A stretch of DNA of 64,000 nt from an uncultured Clostridia bacterium (GCA_900019385.1 FIZJ01000016.1:156042-220041); one strand, 5' to 3'; shown: positions 1 to 10,626, counted from the first letter of the stretch. A program made the numbers and translations. The notes: generated by a model from the letters alone, not told the origin.

Positions 1-242
1 TGATCAACCGCCGCTTCCGCCCGCGGACAGTCTCGGCCATCTTCTTGTGCCTCTCCCTCGGTTTGCTGGCCATCTACAGCCTAGGTGCAGCAGGTTTGAT
101 GATCGTCCTCAACTACAATATCATCCAGGCGGCTGCCGCCGGGGTGGCTCCATTTGTAATAGTGGATTTGATCAAGCTGCTTGCCGCCGCTTACCTGATC
201 AACAGACTGATCAAAGCCAAGATCATAAGGGCAGCATCCTGA
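1..242 (+). CDS. bioY: BioY-like biotin transporter S component (3' end only)
   Basis: The reading frame enters from the left edge (first full codon at base 3) and stops at 240-242, so only the last 79 or so residues are seen. They form two hydrophobic segments, followed by a basic tail. The ending, a glycine/proline turn, then VDLIKLLAAAYL and a short basic end, matches the last helix of BioY, the substrate-binding membrane subunit of biotin ECF transporters. BioY works alone or with the shared EcfA/EcfT module; no ECF ATPase lies in this window. A hairpin terminator overlaps the stop codon. Because the N-terminal part is missing, another small ECF-type S component cannot be excluded. Confidence 0.65.
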   Translation, partial: INRRFRPRTVSAIFLCLSLGLLAIYSLGAAGLMIVLNYNIIQAAAAGVAPFVIVDLIKLLAAAYLINRLIKAKIIRAAS

Positions 243-256
243 CGGATGCTGCCTTT
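230..256. terminator. Bidirectional hairpin between bioY and araD
   Basis: A perfect 10-bp stem (GGCAGCATCC, loop TGAC, GGATGCTGCC) spans 230-253 and is followed by a short T run on the plus strand. It includes the bioY stop codon and sits 10 bases past the araD stop on the other strand, so it can end both convergent genes. Confidence 0.75.
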
Positions 257-263
257 AGAACCT

Positions 264-953
264 TTAAACCTGCCCATAGTAGGCATTCTTGCCGTGTTTG
301 CGGAAATAGTGCTTATCCAGCAAGTATTGAGGGACCGGTTTGGCATACGGGTTGATGCCCAAAGCGACACTCGCCATCTTAGCCACCTCTTCCAAGACCA
401 CGCTGTTTTTCACCGCGTCCATGGGATCCTTTCCCCAGGTAAACGGGCCGTGCTGAGAAACCAGCACAGCAGGGACTGCGTCTGGATCCAGTCCGGCAAA
501 AGCTTCCACGATCACCTTGCCGGTGTTGTGTTCATACTCATGTTCCACTTCATCCTGTGTCAGGGCTCTGGCACAGGGGACCGGACCGTAGAAATGATCC
601 GCATGGGTCGTGCCCAGACACGGGATCTCCATCCCAGCCTGTGCCCAGGCAGTGGCAAACGGCGAATGAGTGTGAGCCACTCCCCCGATGTTTGGAAAGC
701 GGCGGTATAATTCCAAATGGGTTGGTAGATCGGACGAAGGCCTGAGGCTGCCCTCAACAGTTTCTCCATCGAGTGTGACAACCACCATCTGGTCAGCGGT
801 CATAGTTTCATAGTCAACACCGCTTGGTTTGATCACCACCAGGCCGCGGCCGCGGTCAATACCGCTGACATTGCCCCACGTATAGACCACAAGCCCCTTG
901 CGGTTCAATTCCAGGTTTGCTTCGAAAACTTGTTTCCGCAGTTCTTCCAGCAT
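264..953 (-). CDS. araD: L-ribulose-5-phosphate 4-epimerase
   Basis: This enzyme interconverts L-ribulose 5-phosphate and D-xylulose 5-phosphate at the end of L-arabinose breakdown, in the cytoplasm. The 229-residue product is close to E. coli AraD (231 residues) along its whole length. Visible motifs are TWGNVS, KPSGVDY, the PSSDLPTH segment, the zinc-binding HTH pair near residue 95, THADHFYG, the later zinc histidine in SQHGPF, and the C-terminal [12 protein letters not shown] chose the second methionine (base 953) because it gives the family start MLEEL and sits about 9 bases from AAGGG; the upstream ATG at 959 is too close. It follows araB by 12 bases, so the two form an araBD operon. 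Confidence 0.95.
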   Translation of the reverse strand: MLEELRKQVFEANLELNRKGLVVYTWGNVSGIDRGRGLVVIKPSGVDYETMTADQMVVVTLDGETVEGSLRPSSDLPTHLELYRRFPNIGGVAHTHSPFATAWAQAGMEIPCLGTTHADHFYGPVPCARALTQDEVEHEYEHNTGKVIVEAFAGLDPDAVPAVLVSQHGPFTWGKDPMDAVKNSVVLEEVAKMASVALGINPYAKPVPQYLLDKHYFRKHGKNAYYGQV

Positions 954-965
954 CGGCATTCACCC

Positions 966-2627
966 TTACAATTTCTTCAATATGTCCTCAAGCAAGCCGC
1001 CAATCTGCAAGTACTTGTGGTAAATCTCCCGGTACTTGGCGGCCTGTTCCGGCCTGGGCCGGTATGTCTCGCTGAACTCGGTGCCCATGTGAACTTGAGC
1101 TGTTTGAACATCGGGATACACTTTGGCGGCCGCCGCCGCGAACATGGCTGCGCCCAACGCGCATGCCTGGTCGGATCTGGCCACCTTGATGGGCATGTCA
1201 AACACGTCGGCTGTCACCTGCATGACAAACGGATTCTTCTTCGGAATACCGCCTAGGGCAATCACTTCATCGATCTTAACACCTTCTTCGGCGAACCGAT
1301 CGATTACCGCCTTGGAACCAAAGGCGGTGGCTTCCACAAGAGCCCGGAAGACCCGCGGCGCGTCAGTGCCCAGGCTTAGACCTGCCAAGGCTCCCTTGAG
1401 AGTCTGATCCGCATCCGGAGTTCTTCTGCCGTTAAGCCAATCCAAGGCAACAACTTGGGTGTCTTCGACAGACAGGGCCTCCGCCGCCTTGGTAAGCCGC
1501 GGCAGTATCTGGTCTTTGACTTGCTCTGCTTGTTCCGGCTTGATCAATCCGCTTTCTGTCAATTCCTCTAGAGGCCACATCAAGACCTGCCTGAACCAGG
1601 CAAAGACGTCACCAAAGGCCGACTGCCCTGCTTCCAGCCCCACCATGCCGGGGATCACCGAGCCGTCAACCTGCCCGCAGATACCGCGGACCAGTTTGCC
1701 CTGCATTACCTCGTAAGGCGCAACCATTATATCGCATGTGGAAGTCCCCATGATCTTCACAAGGACCCGCTCGGCGACTCCGCCGCCGACAGCGCCCATA
1801 TGAGCGTCAAAAGCTCCTACGGCAATGGCAATGCCGGGCTTCAGGCCAAGTTTCTCCGCCCATTCCGCGCACAAGGTGCCGGCCAGCTGATCCGACGGAT
1901 ATGTATGGCGGTACATGTTTTTGGTTACCCCTTTCAGCAGGGGATCGATTGCCGCGAAGAATTCATCGGCGGGGAGCCCGTTCCACTCTTCGTGCCACAT
2001 GGCCTTATGCCCGGCGGCACAGCGGCTGCGTTTAATCTCCTCCACAGACTTGACACCGGACAAAAGCGCCGGCATCCAGTCACAGTGTTCAACCCAGGAG
2101 TATGCCGCTTCTCGGACTGCCGGGTCGTGACGATACACATGGAGTATTTTCGCCCAAAACCATTCTGATGAGTATATGCCTCCCACATACTTCGTGTAGT
2201 CGATGGGAGAATGATTCCACGCTTGATCATTGATCTCGGCGGCTTCATTCACCGCTGTATGATCTTTCCAGAGGACAAACATGGCATTGGGGTTGTCGCT
2301 GAATTCAGGCAGCAGTGCCAAAGGCGTGCCTGCCCGGTCAACCGGGCACGGTGTGGATCCAGTAGTGTCGATGCCGATGCCCACAATCTGTGAGCGCACT
2401 TCAGCCGGCACCTGTGACAACGCTTCCGTTATACTCTCCGTCAGCCCTTCGATGTAGTCCAGTGGGTGCTGGCGAAACTGGTTTTTGCTGGGATCACAGT
2501 AGAGGCCCTGCGCCCACCGTTTGTAGTACGCCACCGCCGATGCAGCTTCTTCACCCGTCCGAGTGTTCACAAGCAAAGCCCGCACCGAATCGGTGCCAAA
2601 ATCCACTCCAATGACATACTTATCCAT
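966..2627 (-). CDS. araB: Ribulokinase
   Basis: This cytoplasmic FGGY-family sugar kinase phosphorylates L-ribulose with ATP, one step before AraD. The 553-residue product has the ATPase signature GVDFGTDSVR near the N terminus, a central GTSTCDIM phosphate-binding loop, and late GGIPKKNPFVMQ and CALGAAMFAA segments. Length agrees with bacterial AraB (about 560). The ATG at 2627 follows AAGGAG by about 8 bases; a longer frame opening at 2657 has no ribosome binding site. Ribulokinase accepts several ketopentoses, but the araD neighbour makes L-ribulose the likely substrate. No araA isomerase or AraR repressor is in the window. Confidence 0.95.
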   Translation of the reverse strand: MDKYVIGVDFGTDSVRALLVNTRTGEEAASAVAYYKRWAQGLYCDPSKNQFRQHPLDYIEGLTESITEALSQVPAEVRSQIVGIGIDTTGSTPCPVDRAGTPLALLPEFSDNPNAMFVLWKDHTAVNEAAEINDQAWNHSPIDYTKYVGGIYSSEWFWAKILHVYRHDPAVREAAYSWVEHCDWMPALLSGVKSVEEIKRSRCAAGHKAMWHEEWNGLPADEFFAAIDPLLKGVTKNMYRHTYPSDQLAGTLCAEWAEKLGLKPGIAIAVGAFDAHMGAVGGGVAERVLVKIMGTSTCDIMVAPYEVMQGKLVRGICGQVDGSVIPGMVGLEAGQSAFGDVFAWFRQVLMWPLEELTESGLIKPEQAEQVKDQILPRLTKAAEALSVEDTQVVALDWLNGRRTPDADQTLKGALAGLSLGTDAPRVFRALVEATAFGSKAVIDRFAEEGVKIDEVIALGGIPKKNPFVMQVTADVFDMPIKVARSDQACALGAAMFAAAAAKVYPDVQTAQVHMGTEFSETYRPRPEQAAKYREIYHKYLQIGGLLEDILKKL

Positions 2628-2659
2628 GTTACCGCTCCTTACTTTTGAACTTGTCAAAT

Positions 2660-2678
2660 GATTATTTCAGCAATAATC
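2660..2678. promoter_or_regulatory. Inverted repeat upstream of araB
   Basis: GATTATT, five bases, AATAATC forms a perfect 7-bp inverted repeat 33 bases upstream of the araB start, in the 73-base gap after the PHP gene. It is unlike the classical AraR operator. It could be a regulator site or an AU-rich hairpin separating the PHP gene from araBD. Confidence 0.3.
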
Positions 2679-2700
2679 ACCGGGTTTCCTGCCGCCGGCA

Positions 2701-3381
2701 TCACGGCCAGCGGCCGATCAAACGCGGTAGGTCCAGATCGTCCAAGGCACGTACAAGGTCTCGGTTATCTGCCGGCCGGTCGTCGAGAATGATTCCGCCG
2801 GAAGCCAGATCAACGATTTGGTGGAAATCCGACCCGGACACCATCTTCAACCCCCGCGCCTTGGCGTAAACCAGAGCCAAGTGATTGCGGGAATTATGGC
2901 GCGGATTGCCGTTGAACACCTCGATCCCGTCCAGCAACGCCGGATCAACCCGGTCCATGTAGTTCCGGAACGGATGGGCCTGATACAGCAGCATGCCGTT
3001 AGTTCTGAGAAGTCTGTAGAGCTGCTCAAGTTCCAACTGGTACAGAGCCGGATATTCGAGGAGGAACTCTTCGTTCACCCCATAGACGAGATAGTCGTTG
3101 AGGCTGTTGTTAAGTTTCAGCTCAGCCCCGAGAAAGACATCGACGCCTAGTTTCTCCCCTGCCTTTTTAGCCAGGTGATATCCTTCCAGGTACCGGGCGA
3201 TCTTGTCGCGCCAGGGCAGCGGTTCCAAGCGCTGAAAAAAACGATCATAATAGTGATCGGTGATCACTATTCCTGTGTATCCTGCCTGGGCATAAAGCCT
3301 GACAACTTCCTCCGCCTGAACATGGGCGCATGGGCTGACATTGCTGGTGTGAACATGCAAATCATAGTGGTACAAAGTCAT
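2701..3381 (-). CDS. PHP-domain metal-dependent phosphoesterase
   Basis: The 226-residue protein is a single PHP domain, a TIM-barrel-like fold that binds two or three metal ions and hydrolyses phosphate esters. Metal-ligand motifs appear in order: HVHTS close to the start, ITDHYYDR, GAELKLN, AHPFRN, and SGSDFHQ near the end. There is no signal peptide, so it is probably cytoplasmic. The start at 3381 has TAAGGAG 12 bases upstream, a slightly long spacing; a longer frame from 3444 lacks a site. Stand-alone PHP proteins include histidinol phosphatases and nucleotide or tRNA 5'-end phosphatases, and the exact substrate cannot be read from sequence. The gene precedes araBD on the same strand by 73 bases. 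Confidence 0.85.
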   Translation of the reverse strand: MTLYHYDLHVHTSNVSPCAHVQAEEVVRLYAQAGYTGIVITDHYYDRFFQRLEPLPWRDKIARYLEGYHLAKKAGEKLGVDVFLGAELKLNNSLNDYLVYGVNEEFLLEYPALYQLELEQLYRLLRTNGMLLYQAHPFRNYMDRVDPALLDGIEVFNGNPRHNSRNHLALVYAKARGLKMVSGSDFHQIVDLASGGIILDDRPADNRDLVRALDDLDLPRLIGRWP

Positions 3382-3449
3382 TATCTCGTATTGCTCCTTA
3401 TCAGCGATCTCTACTAAAATTATAGCATTAATATACAGCTCCATGCCAT

Positions 3450-3483
3450 AAAAGACAGAGCCAGCTTCTGCAAGCTAGCTCTG
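3450..3483 (-). terminator. Terminator overlapping the LysM gene stop codon
   Basis: On the minus strand an 11-bp stem with one mismatch (CAGAGC-x-AGCTT arm at 3456-3467, partner 3472-3483) encloses the stop codon of the LysM gene and is followed by TCTTTTA. It should end the transcript of the activase-LysM pair. Confidence 0.7.
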
Positions 3484-4134
3484 GGGAATGATGATCTTCT
3501 GCCCAATCTGCAGTTTGGTCGGGTCACTGATCATGTTGTACTCCATAATCCGATCGATTAAGGCTTTGCTTGGGGGATTCTCATACTGCGACGCCAGTTC
3601 CCATATTGTGTCTCCTTTACGTACGGTGACAGTGGTAACACCGGATGAGCTCAGAATACTGTCAATCCTGGACACGAACTGCTGGTCGAACCTGTGGCTG
3701 ATTTTTTGCTCCATTTCATCAATGGCGCTGAGCACTGACTGCTGCAGGGCAGATATGACATCCAGAATTCCCGCCACCTGCTCCGGCTGTGCCTGCACAG
3801 CCTCCTGGACCAGCTTCAGCTCTGTCTCCAGCTCATCCAATTTTGCCAAGGCGGCCAAAACTTCCTCGGAATTTCCCGTGACATGGGACAAATCAAGAAT
3901 CTTCTGTTCAAGGATCAGCAAGCGCTGATCGATGCTGGATACCCGGCTGCCGAGATCGTCGCCCAGTTTTTCAACAGCTGCCAGTGTGGGATCGGAAGCG
4001 TCTTCGTTCATGTAGACGCTCCACAAAACCCATGTGTTGATGGCAATGCAGACAATGGCCAAGATCAGCGCCACCCTGATGGCAAGATAGGTATATGTGC
4101 TGTAGGAACTCTGATTATTGGCGCTCTGCTTCAT
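3475..4134 (-). CDS. Membrane-anchored coiled-coil protein with C-terminal LysM domain
   Basis: The 219-residue product has a short polar N terminus, one membrane helix at about residues 17-39, a long charged coiled-coil region (about 45-155) rich in Leu/Glu/Gln, and a C-terminal LysM module beginning [13 protein letters not shown] and ending [11 protein letters not shown]. LysM modules bind N-acetylglucosamine in peptidoglycan, so the protein is probably held in the cytoplasmic membrane and touches the cell wall. The ATG at 4134 is preceded by GGAGGG at 6 bases and was preferred to the ATG at 4140, which abuts that site. The start lies 20 bases inside the activase gene, which suggests translational coupling. 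I do not recognise a specific family. Confidence 0.8.
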   Translation of the reverse strand: MKQSANNQSSYSTYTYLAIRVALILAIVCIAINTWVLWSVYMNEDASDPTLAAVEKLGDDLGSRVSSIDQRLLILEQKILDLSHVTGNSEEVLAALAKLDELETELKLVQEAVQAQPEQVAGILDVISALQQSVLSAIDEMEQKISHRFDQQFVSRIDSILSSSGVTTVTVRKGDTIWELASQYENPPSKALIDRIMEYNMISDPTKLQIGQKIIIPQS

Positions 4135-7100
4135 AAACATCCCTCCAATCCTGGTTTCCTCCAGTCAGCTTCTTCACTGCGGAAGTCAGCATCAGTTTAA
4201 TCCGGTTCAACTGGTTGACTTCGCTCGCTCCCGGATCGTAATCGATGGCTACGATATTGCTGTTGGGGTACACCCTCTTGATCTCCCTTAACATCCCCTT
4301 TCCCGTGACATGGTTGGGCAGGCATCCAAACGGCTGAACGCAAATAATATTCTCAACTCCGTGCTCAATCAGCTCCACAATCTCTCCCGTCAACAGCCAG
4401 CCTTCGCCGGTTTGATGGCCCAAAGAGAGGATTTTCTGGGCTGCGGAGGCTTTTTCGTAAATTGATCGCGGCGGTAAAAACCGTTGGCTCGCGGCCAGGG
4501 CGCGCCGGCAGGCGCCGCGGTACATCTCCATGACTCTGATTGCCGCTCTTGACACCACTTGATCCAGTTTTGACCCGGCGAGGTACTGATGCCTGAAGTC
4601 AAGGCCGAAGGCAGAATACATCAAAAAGTCGAGGAGATCCGGCACAACCGCTTCGCAGCCTTCCGACTCCACCAAGTGGACAACATTGTTGTTGGCGGTG
4701 GGATGATACTTGACCAGAATTTCTCCGACTATACCCACCTTCGGTTTCCTCTCATCCACAATGGCGAATTGCTCGAAATCGCGGATGATCTTGGTTATCA
4801 ACCGCCGGAACCGCGCGACCGAGATGCTTTCCAAGGCATCTTTGCAGCGTCCAATCCATTTTTCGTACAGCTTGTTGGCTGCACCCTTCACCTGTTCATA
4901 CGGCCGCACCCGGTGCAGCAGCTTCATCAGCAAATCGCCGTAAACCAGCGCCATCATGGAGCGGTGAACCAGCGGCAGAGTGATCTTGAATCCTGGATTG
5001 CGCTCCATTCCACTAGGGTTGAGACTGATAACCGGCACCTGAGGGAAGCCGGCGTCAACCAGCGCTTTGCGCAGAAAGCCAATATAGTTGGTAGCGCGGC
5101 AGCCACCACCGGTCTGGGTAATCAGGACGCTCGTGCTGTCACAATCATATTCGCCTGACTTGAGAGCTTTAATCAGCTGCCCTAAAGCGATAATCGCCGG
5201 ATAGCAGGCATCATTGTTAACGTACTTAAGCCCCTCGTCTATGGCAGCCCGATCGATCGCCGGGCACACCACCACTTGATACCCTGCCAGGTTAAAAGCT
5301 TTCTGCAGCAGCTCGAAATGGATCGGCGCCATGTTGGGGGCCAAAACTGTGTGCCGGCGTTTCATTTCTTTGGTAAATCTTTGCTTTTTGTATTTAGATT
5401 CGTTTTTTTTACGATAATATCCTTTTGCTTCTCTTTCAATAATCGCCGCTTTCAGCGAACGCAGCCTAATGCGGGCCGGGCCGAGATTGTGTCCTTCATC
5501 AATCTTCAAAACAGTATAGAGCTTGGAGTGCTGTTCCAAGATCTCCTGAACTTGATCTGTGGTCACAGCGTCCAACCCACAGCCGAAAGAATTGAGCTGC
5601 ACCAGTTCAATACGATCGTTCTCGGCGGCAAAGGCCGCAGCCGCGTACAAGCGGGAATGATAAGCCCATTGATCCACGACCCTAAGGGGCCGTTCCACCT
5701 TGCCGAGATGAGCAACGGAGTCTTCGGTAAGCACCGCCATTCCCAGCTGGTTGATCAGTTCAGGGATACCGTGATTGATTGCCGGATCGATGTGATAGGG
5801 CCTGCCGGCCAGAATAACGGCATGCCCCTGATTTTCCTCAAGCCAGGCCAAAGCCTTTTCCCCTTGCTCCTGGATGTCGCGGCGAAAGCGCTGCTGTTCG
5901 CGCCACGCTATTTCCACCGCCCGGGAGACCTCTCCAATAGAGATTCCCAGTCCCTGCAGTTCTTCACACAACCTCCGTGCCAACCGCTGTTTGTGGTTGA
6001 AAGGAAGAAATGGGTGCAGCATCTTCACATCAAGCCGGCGGAAAACGTCAATATTCTTGGCCAACACCTCAGGGTATGACGTGACGATCGGGCAGTTGAA
6101 GTGATTGTCCGCCTCGAGCTGCTCTTTGTGTTCATGCGTGAGGCAGGGATAGAATATTAGTTTGACACCTTGCTCAATCAGGTCCATGACGTGTCCGTGG
6201 CTTAACTTCGCTGGATAGCACACCGACTCCGACGGCATGGTCTCGATTCCTTTTTCATATACAGCTTTGGAGGAGGGCGAAGACAACCGGACAGAGAATC
6301 CCAGTTCGGTGAAGAAGGTAAACCAAAACGGATAATCCTCATACATGTTGAGCACTCGTGGAATGCCGATCACACCTCGGGGAGCATTGCCCTCCGGCAG
6401 CGGCTCGTACTGGAACAGGCGCCGGCATTTATAGGCATACAAGTTGGGAATCCCGCTTGAGGCGGCATCTTTGCCTAATGCCCGCTCGCATCTGTTCCCC
6501 GATATATATCGGCCTCCAGGGCCGAAATCGTTAATTGTGAGCAGACATGCGTTGCCGCAGCCGCTGCACCGAGTATGCCTAGTGGAAGCACTGAGGCGGT
6601 TCAGCTGATTCCGGGTGAGCAGTGTCGTCTCATGCCCAGGAAGGTAGCGCTCCCTCGCCAGCAGCGCAGCGCCGAAGGCACCCATCACCCCGGTGATATC
6701 CGGACGGACCACTTCGCAGCCGGCCAACAGCTCAAAGCTGCGCAAAACCGCGTCGTTGGCGAACGTGCCGCCTTGGACCACGATCCTTTGGCCCAACTGA
6801 TCGGTGGTTCTCAACTTGATAACTTTGAACAAGGCATTTTTGATTACTGAATAGGCAAGCCCTGCGGAGATCTCCCCGATGGAAGCGCCCTCTTTCTGGG
6901 CCTGCTTGACTCGGGAATTCATGAACACTGTGCAGCGTGAGCCGAGGTCGACAGGGTTGGGGGCAAACAAGGCTTCTTGGGCGAATTCCTGAATTTCAAG
7001 GTTTAGGGAATTTGCGAAGGTTTCCAAAAACGAGCCGCAGCCTGAAGAACAGGCTTCGTTGAGCATAATGTGCTCGATCACCCCATTTTTGATCTGCATG

Positions 7101-8383
7101 CATTTCATATCCTGGCCGCCAATATCCAGGACAAAATCCACCCCAGGGCAGAAAAAATCCGCTGCTTTATAATGGGCTATCGTCTCTATTTCACCTATAT
7201 CCACCTGCAAAGCAGCTTTCACTAGCCCTTCGCCGTAGCCGGTCACCGCCGCGTTGGCGATCCTGGCTTTGGCCGGCAGCTGTTCATAGAGAGCCTTCAG
7301 GGCTTGGACAGCACTATTCAAGGGATCACCCTGGTTTTTGCCGTACCAGGTGTAAAGCAGCGAACCATCATCGGCGATCAAGGCGAGCTTTGTCGTAGTC
7401 GACCCCACATCAAGCCCCAAAAAGCAGTCGCCTGTATACTCGGGCAGACTTCTTTTCGGGACAGTGTTTCGGCTGTGACGCGACCTAAATTGAAGCCACT
7501 CCTGTTCATTGGCGAAGAGCGGCCGCAATCTTTGTGTTTCGCTGAACCGGGCAGGATCCAAGCCCGCAACCTTGTTAATCAGGCCGGACAGGCTCACCGC
7601 ATCACTGCCAACAGAGGCCAGAGCTGCACCCAGGGCGATGAATAGGTGCGGATTCTCCGGGATTATCATCTGCTCCTCTTTAATATTCAAGACTCTGGCG
7701 AAGTGCCGGCGTAGTTCAGGCAAAAAATGCAGCGGCCCGCCCAGAAAAGCCACGTTGCCCCTAATCGGGCGCCCGCAGGCCAATCCACTTATCGTCTGGA
7801 TGACAACAGCATTCAGGACTGACGCTGCTATGTCTTCCTTGGCGGCCCCTTCATTGAGCAGGGGTTGGATGTCGGACTTGGCGAACACGCCGCACCGGGC
7901 GGCAATCGGATAGATGATCTTGTAACCTTTGGCCAGTTCATTCAACCCTTGAGCGTCAGTTTTCAGCAAGGCGGCCATCTGGTCGATAAAGGCGCCGGTA
8001 CCTCCGGCGCAAATGCCGTTCATCCGTTGGTCAAGCCCATCTCGGAAAAAAGTGATCTTGGCATCTTCTCCACCGAGCTCGATGACCACATCCGTTTGAG
8101 GATAGTATTTTTCCACAGCGTGGGTGAAGGCCGCCACCTCTTGGGTGAAACCGACTCCCAACGCTTTGGCGATGCCGATTCCTCCCGAACCGGCAGCCGC
8201 CACGGTGACCTGATCGGAGGCCAGCCGCTGGCGGGCGGCTTCGAGGATGGACAACAAAGAGTTTTTCAGATCGGCATAATGGCGCTGATATGCGCTGAAT
8301 ACCACATTCAGGCACTGGTCAAGCACCACGAGTTTGACCGTGGTTGATCCGACATCTATACCGAAGTGGAGCAAGCCGCCCAT
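4115..8383 (-). CDS. Giant 2-hydroxyacyl-CoA dehydratase activase-type protein (two ASKHA domains plus dehydratase-like region)
   Basis: The product is 1422 residues. Two BadF/HgdC-type ATPase domains occur in tandem: [11 protein letters not shown] at residue 7 with cluster cysteines in [11 protein letters not shown] (C125) and ARCGVF (C164), and [11 protein letters not shown] near 322 with [10 protein letters not shown] (C445, C449) and SRCTVFM (C484). A CSGCGNAC motif follows near 606. The remaining 750 residues resemble the COG3580/COG3581 relatives of the dehydratase subunits. HgdC-type activases use ATP to inject one electron into 2-hydroxyacyl-CoA dehydratases. This fused form is common in anaerobic Bacillota, but its substrate is not established as far as I know. 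The start has GAGGAGG 9 bases upstream. No separate dehydratase genes are adjacent. Confidence 0.9.
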   Translation of the reverse strand: MGGLLHFGIDVGSTTVKLVVLDQCLNVVFSAYQRHYADLKNSLLSILEAARQRLASDQVTVAAAGSGGIGIAKALGVGFTQEVAAFTHAVEKYYPQTDVVIELGGEDAKITFFRDGLDQRMNGICAGGTGAFIDQMAALLKTDAQGLNELAKGYKIIYPIAARCGVFAKSDIQPLLNEGAAKEDIAASVLNAVVIQTISGLACGRPIRGNVAFLGGPLHFLPELRRHFARVLNIKEEQMIIPENPHLFIALGAALASVGSDAVSLSGLINKVAGLDPARFSETQRLRPLFANEQEWLQFRSRHSRNTVPKRSLPEYTGDCFLGLDVGSTTTKLALIADDGSLLYTWYGKNQGDPLNSAVQALKALYEQLPAKARIANAAVTGYGEGLVKAALQVDIGEIETIAHYKAADFFCPGVDFVLDIGGQDMKCMQIKNGVIEHIMLNEACSSGCGSFLETFANSLNLEIQEFAQEALFAPNPVDLGSRCTVFMNSRVKQAQKEGASIGEISAGLAYSVIKNALFKVIKLRTTDQLGQRIVVQGGTFANDAVLRSFELLAGCEVVRPDITGVMGAFGAALLARERYLPGHETTLLTRNQLNRLSASTRHTRCSGCGNACLLTINDFGPGGRYISGNRCERALGKDAASSGIPNLYAYKCRRLFQYEPLPEGNAPRGVIGIPRVLNMYEDYPFWFTFFTELGFSVRLSSPSSKAVYEKGIETMPSESVCYPAKLSHGHVMDLIEQGVKLIFYPCLTHEHKEQLEADNHFNCPIVTSYPEVLAKNIDVFRRLDVKMLHPFLPFNHKQRLARRLCEELQGLGISIGEVSRAVEIAWREQQRFRRDIQEQGEKALAWLEENQGHAVILAGRPYHIDPAINHGIPELINQLGMAVLTEDSVAHLGKVERPLRVVDQWAYHSRLYAAAAFAAENDRIELVQLNSFGCGLDAVTTDQVQEILEQHSKLYTVLKIDEGHNLGPARIRLRSLKAAIIEREAKGYYRKKNESKYKKQRFTKEMKRRHTVLAPNMAPIHFELLQKAFNLAGYQVVVCPAIDRAAIDEGLKYVNNDACYPAIIALGQLIKALKSGEYDCDSTSVLITQTGGGCRATNYIGFLRKALVDAGFPQVPVISLNPSGMERNPGFKITLPLVHRSMMALVYGDLLMKLLHRVRPYEQVKGAANKLYEKWIGRCKDALESISVARFRRLITKIIRDFEQFAIVDERKPKVGIVGEILVKYHPTANNNVVHLVESEGCEAVVPDLLDFLMYSAFGLDFRHQYLAGSKLDQVVSRAAIRVMEMYRGACRRALAASQRFLPPRSIYEKASAAQKILSLGHQTGEGWLLTGEIVELIEHGVENIICVQPFGCLPNHVTGKGMLREIKRVYPNSNIVAIDYDPGASEVNQLNRIKLMLTSAVKKLTGGNQDWRDVYEAERQ

Positions 8384-8549
8384 TTTCCCAGCCTCCTCTT
8401 CCTTCGCCCCGAGTTATACATCATATTCGCATCATTAAGACAAACTCCTTGTTTATAGAACTTCGCAATCTTGAAAAAGGTTTTTGCCATGCAATGATGA
8501 ATACTTCATATACAAGCATTAGACAGATTTTTCGAATGGGGGAATTGCA

Positions 8550-10580
8550 ATGGCAGTCGATGAATCTAGGCCGAGGAATAGTCGCTGCTGGGTTCTTAAA
8601 CTAGGTGGGCTCCTAGTGGTCGTCTACTGGCTGATTGCCACAGTGAAAAGCACCCTGCTGGTGGAAAACAGCAGATTCCTTGTGAATCTGTACAACCCAG
8701 GGTTGTGGGACTTGCTCTTGCGGATTGCCACTGCGGTGGCGATTTTAGGTGTCTGCTTTGTCATTCAGAGACGGATGACGTCAACTCAAGCCGAGAACTC
8801 CCGCCTAGACAAAGAGCTGGCAAGCCTGGAGTATCTGCTGGAAGCGGCCGATTATCCCATCGTTGAGCTGGATCAACAGCTTCGAATCAAAAGCCTCAGC
8901 AAAGCCGCCGCCAGCCTTGTGGGCGTAAAAGGCGGCGAGCTGGATTATCAGTATGTGGTACCGGCTTTATTCTATTCGGAAGACCACGACGAGATCAAAG
9001 CGCTCTTGGAGGATACACGGACAGAAACGGAAAGCAGAGTCTTCCGCCTCAAGGTGCGGCGCCTCCAGCCCTGCTACGCGGTTCTCAATTTCAGCAAAGA
9101 AGTCGCCGACGGCAAGATCACTCGCCAACTGCTCTTCATCAATGATGTCAGCGAATCCAAAGCCAAGCTCGATACCGCTGAAAAACGGGCTGCGGAAATG
9201 CGCGCCCAAGCAGCCAGCCATCCACTCCCAATCGCAGTGTTCGACCTTAAGCATTTGCGCTTTGCCAACGAAGCCATGCATAGCCTGCTTAACATACCTG
9301 AGGGTGATATCAGTTATGAAAGACTGGTGGAACTGCTAAAATCAGCCTGTGGGGGTTGCGAGACTTTGGTGGCGGCCATTGCCCAAACTCTGCAGGAAAA
9401 GGCAGGCCAAAAAGCAGATGCCGTTTTGCATACCGGCGGGCAGCTTCGGCATGTGCGTGTGAACCTGCGCCCGTATGGACACGAGGAGTCAGGGGTGCTG
9501 ATGTGGTTTGAGGACATTACAGAACTTGCAGGCAAAGACGATGAAATCAGACGTTTGGAACAGGAAGTGGATATTCTCCGCAAAAACGAGCTTGAACTGA
9601 GGTCGGAGTTTGAGGAGCACAACGAAAAATGCAGCACCGAAAGGAGCCGCCTCCTGGACGAGTTGAGCAGCGAACAGCATCAGGCGGCCAGGCTGCGGGA
9701 AGAGCTCAACACAGCCAATCAACAGACGGCTGATCTGAAACAGCAGTTGGATAGTCTCGCGGCGGAAAACCATCAGCTCAAAGAGGAGGTAAGCCGGTTA
9801 CAAGAAGACAACACTGCTCTGGCCAACAGCGTTGCGCAGTTGGAGTATCAATGGGATGAGCTTAAACTTCCGATCATGCTAATCGATGAGGAAGGCCGGC
9901 TGATCCGGGTCAATCCGGAGGCCAGATCTCTTCTTGGGCTGAGAGAAGACACTTTGCTTCGGTCTTACCTCTTCCGGGACGAACAACAGCAGAGACTGGC
10001 CTCACTTCTTGCGGGATTGTCCGGCGAAACCCAACGAGAGCCTGTGGAACTTGAGTTTTATTGCAACGGCCATCAGATAACTGTCAACTGCCACGGCATC
10101 AAACTGCGTAAACCAGAAGGCCAGTTCTTGATTCTTGGATACGACATTACAACCCTCAAACAAGCCCAGGCTGAGCTGGCCATGACTCTGGACAACAATC
10201 GTTTTGAACTGGAGGATGTGCTGAATGAGGTAGAAATCGAGCGGGAACGGATGAACGCGATCTTAGCAGGGATCAGCGACGGTATTGTCATCACCGACAT
10301 GTACAACCGTGTGATCAAGATGAACCCGGCAGCCGAAGACATGCTTGGGATCCGCCTCAGCCAGGCGCTGGAAAGGCCGGTTCATTTCATCATCCGCAAC
10401 CCCGAGATCATCGGCCATATTCAGCAGACTGTGAGAGAAAAGCTGTTCAACCATCAGTTCGACATTGATGTTCTCGATCCTGACAGTCAGTCTCCCATGA
10501 CTCTGTCGTGCAGCACAACGGTGATCCATGATCGCAATCTCTACGATCAAGGAGTGATTATCCAGCTCCGCAAAGCCTAA
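8550..10580 (+). CDS. Membrane-anchored multi-PAS sensor protein without an output domain
   Basis: The 676-residue protein has two membrane helices (about residues 15-34 and 52-74) enclosing a short external loop, then a cytoplasmic part with about four PAS-like modules: near 95-200, 215-320, 430-535 and 565-676. The last begins ILAGISDGIVITDMYNRVIKMNPAAEDMLG in typical PAS style. A long coiled coil with heptad Leu/Glu/Gln (about 325-430) links the second and third modules. The protein ends just after the last PAS; there is no histidine kinase, GGDEF, EAL, MCP or DNA-binding domain. GGGGGA lies upstream of the start. It probably signals through protein contacts, and its partner is unknown. 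Confidence 0.8.
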   Translation: MAVDESRPRNSRCWVLKLGGLLVVVYWLIATVKSTLLVENSRFLVNLYNPGLWDLLLRIATAVAILGVCFVIQRRMTSTQAENSRLDKELASLEYLLEAADYPIVELDQQLRIKSLSKAAASLVGVKGGELDYQYVVPALFYSEDHDEIKALLEDTRTETESRVFRLKVRRLQPCYAVLNFSKEVADGKITRQLLFINDVSESKAKLDTAEKRAAEMRAQAASHPLPIAVFDLKHLRFANEAMHSLLNIPEGDISYERLVELLKSACGGCETLVAAIAQTLQEKAGQKADAVLHTGGQLRHVRVNLRPYGHEESGVLMWFEDITELAGKDDEIRRLEQEVDILRKNELELRSEFEEHNEKCSTERSRLLDELSSEQHQAARLREELNTANQQTADLKQQLDSLAAENHQLKEEVSRLQEDNTALANSVAQLEYQWDELKLPIMLIDEEGRLIRVNPEARSLLGLREDTLLRSYLFRDEQQQRLASLLAGLSGETQREPVELEFYCNGHQITVNCHGIKLRKPEGQFLILGYDITTLKQAQAELAMTLDNNRFELEDVLNEVEIERERMNAILAGISDGIVITDMYNRVIKMNPAAEDMLGIRLSQALERPVHFIIRNPEIIGHIQQTVREKLFNHQFDIDVLDPDSQSPMTLSCSTTVIHDRNLYDQGVIIQLRKA

Positions 10581-10593
10581 GCTGCAATAAAAC

Positions 10594-10626
10594 GCCCGCC
10601 TGGGCAAACCCCAGGCGGGCATTTTT
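10594..10626. terminator. Strong terminator between the PAS protein and rubrerythrin
   Basis: A perfect 11-bp GC-rich stem (GCCCGCCTGGG, loop CAAAC, CCCAGGCGGGC; 10594-10620) is followed by ATTTTTGTT on the plus strand and by GTTTTATT on the minus strand. It lies between two convergent genes and can serve both. Confidence 0.9.

Noticed and set aside
246..745. Plus-strand open frames of 62 to 154 codons opposite araD
   Set aside because: They lie wholly on the opposite strand of a conserved enzyme gene, have no ribosome binding site and code for Pro/Arg-rich sequence without motifs.
5276..6079. 267-codon plus-strand frame inside the activase gene
   Set aside because: The minus-strand frame is a continuous conserved 1422-residue protein; the plus frame has no promoter, binding site or family resemblance.
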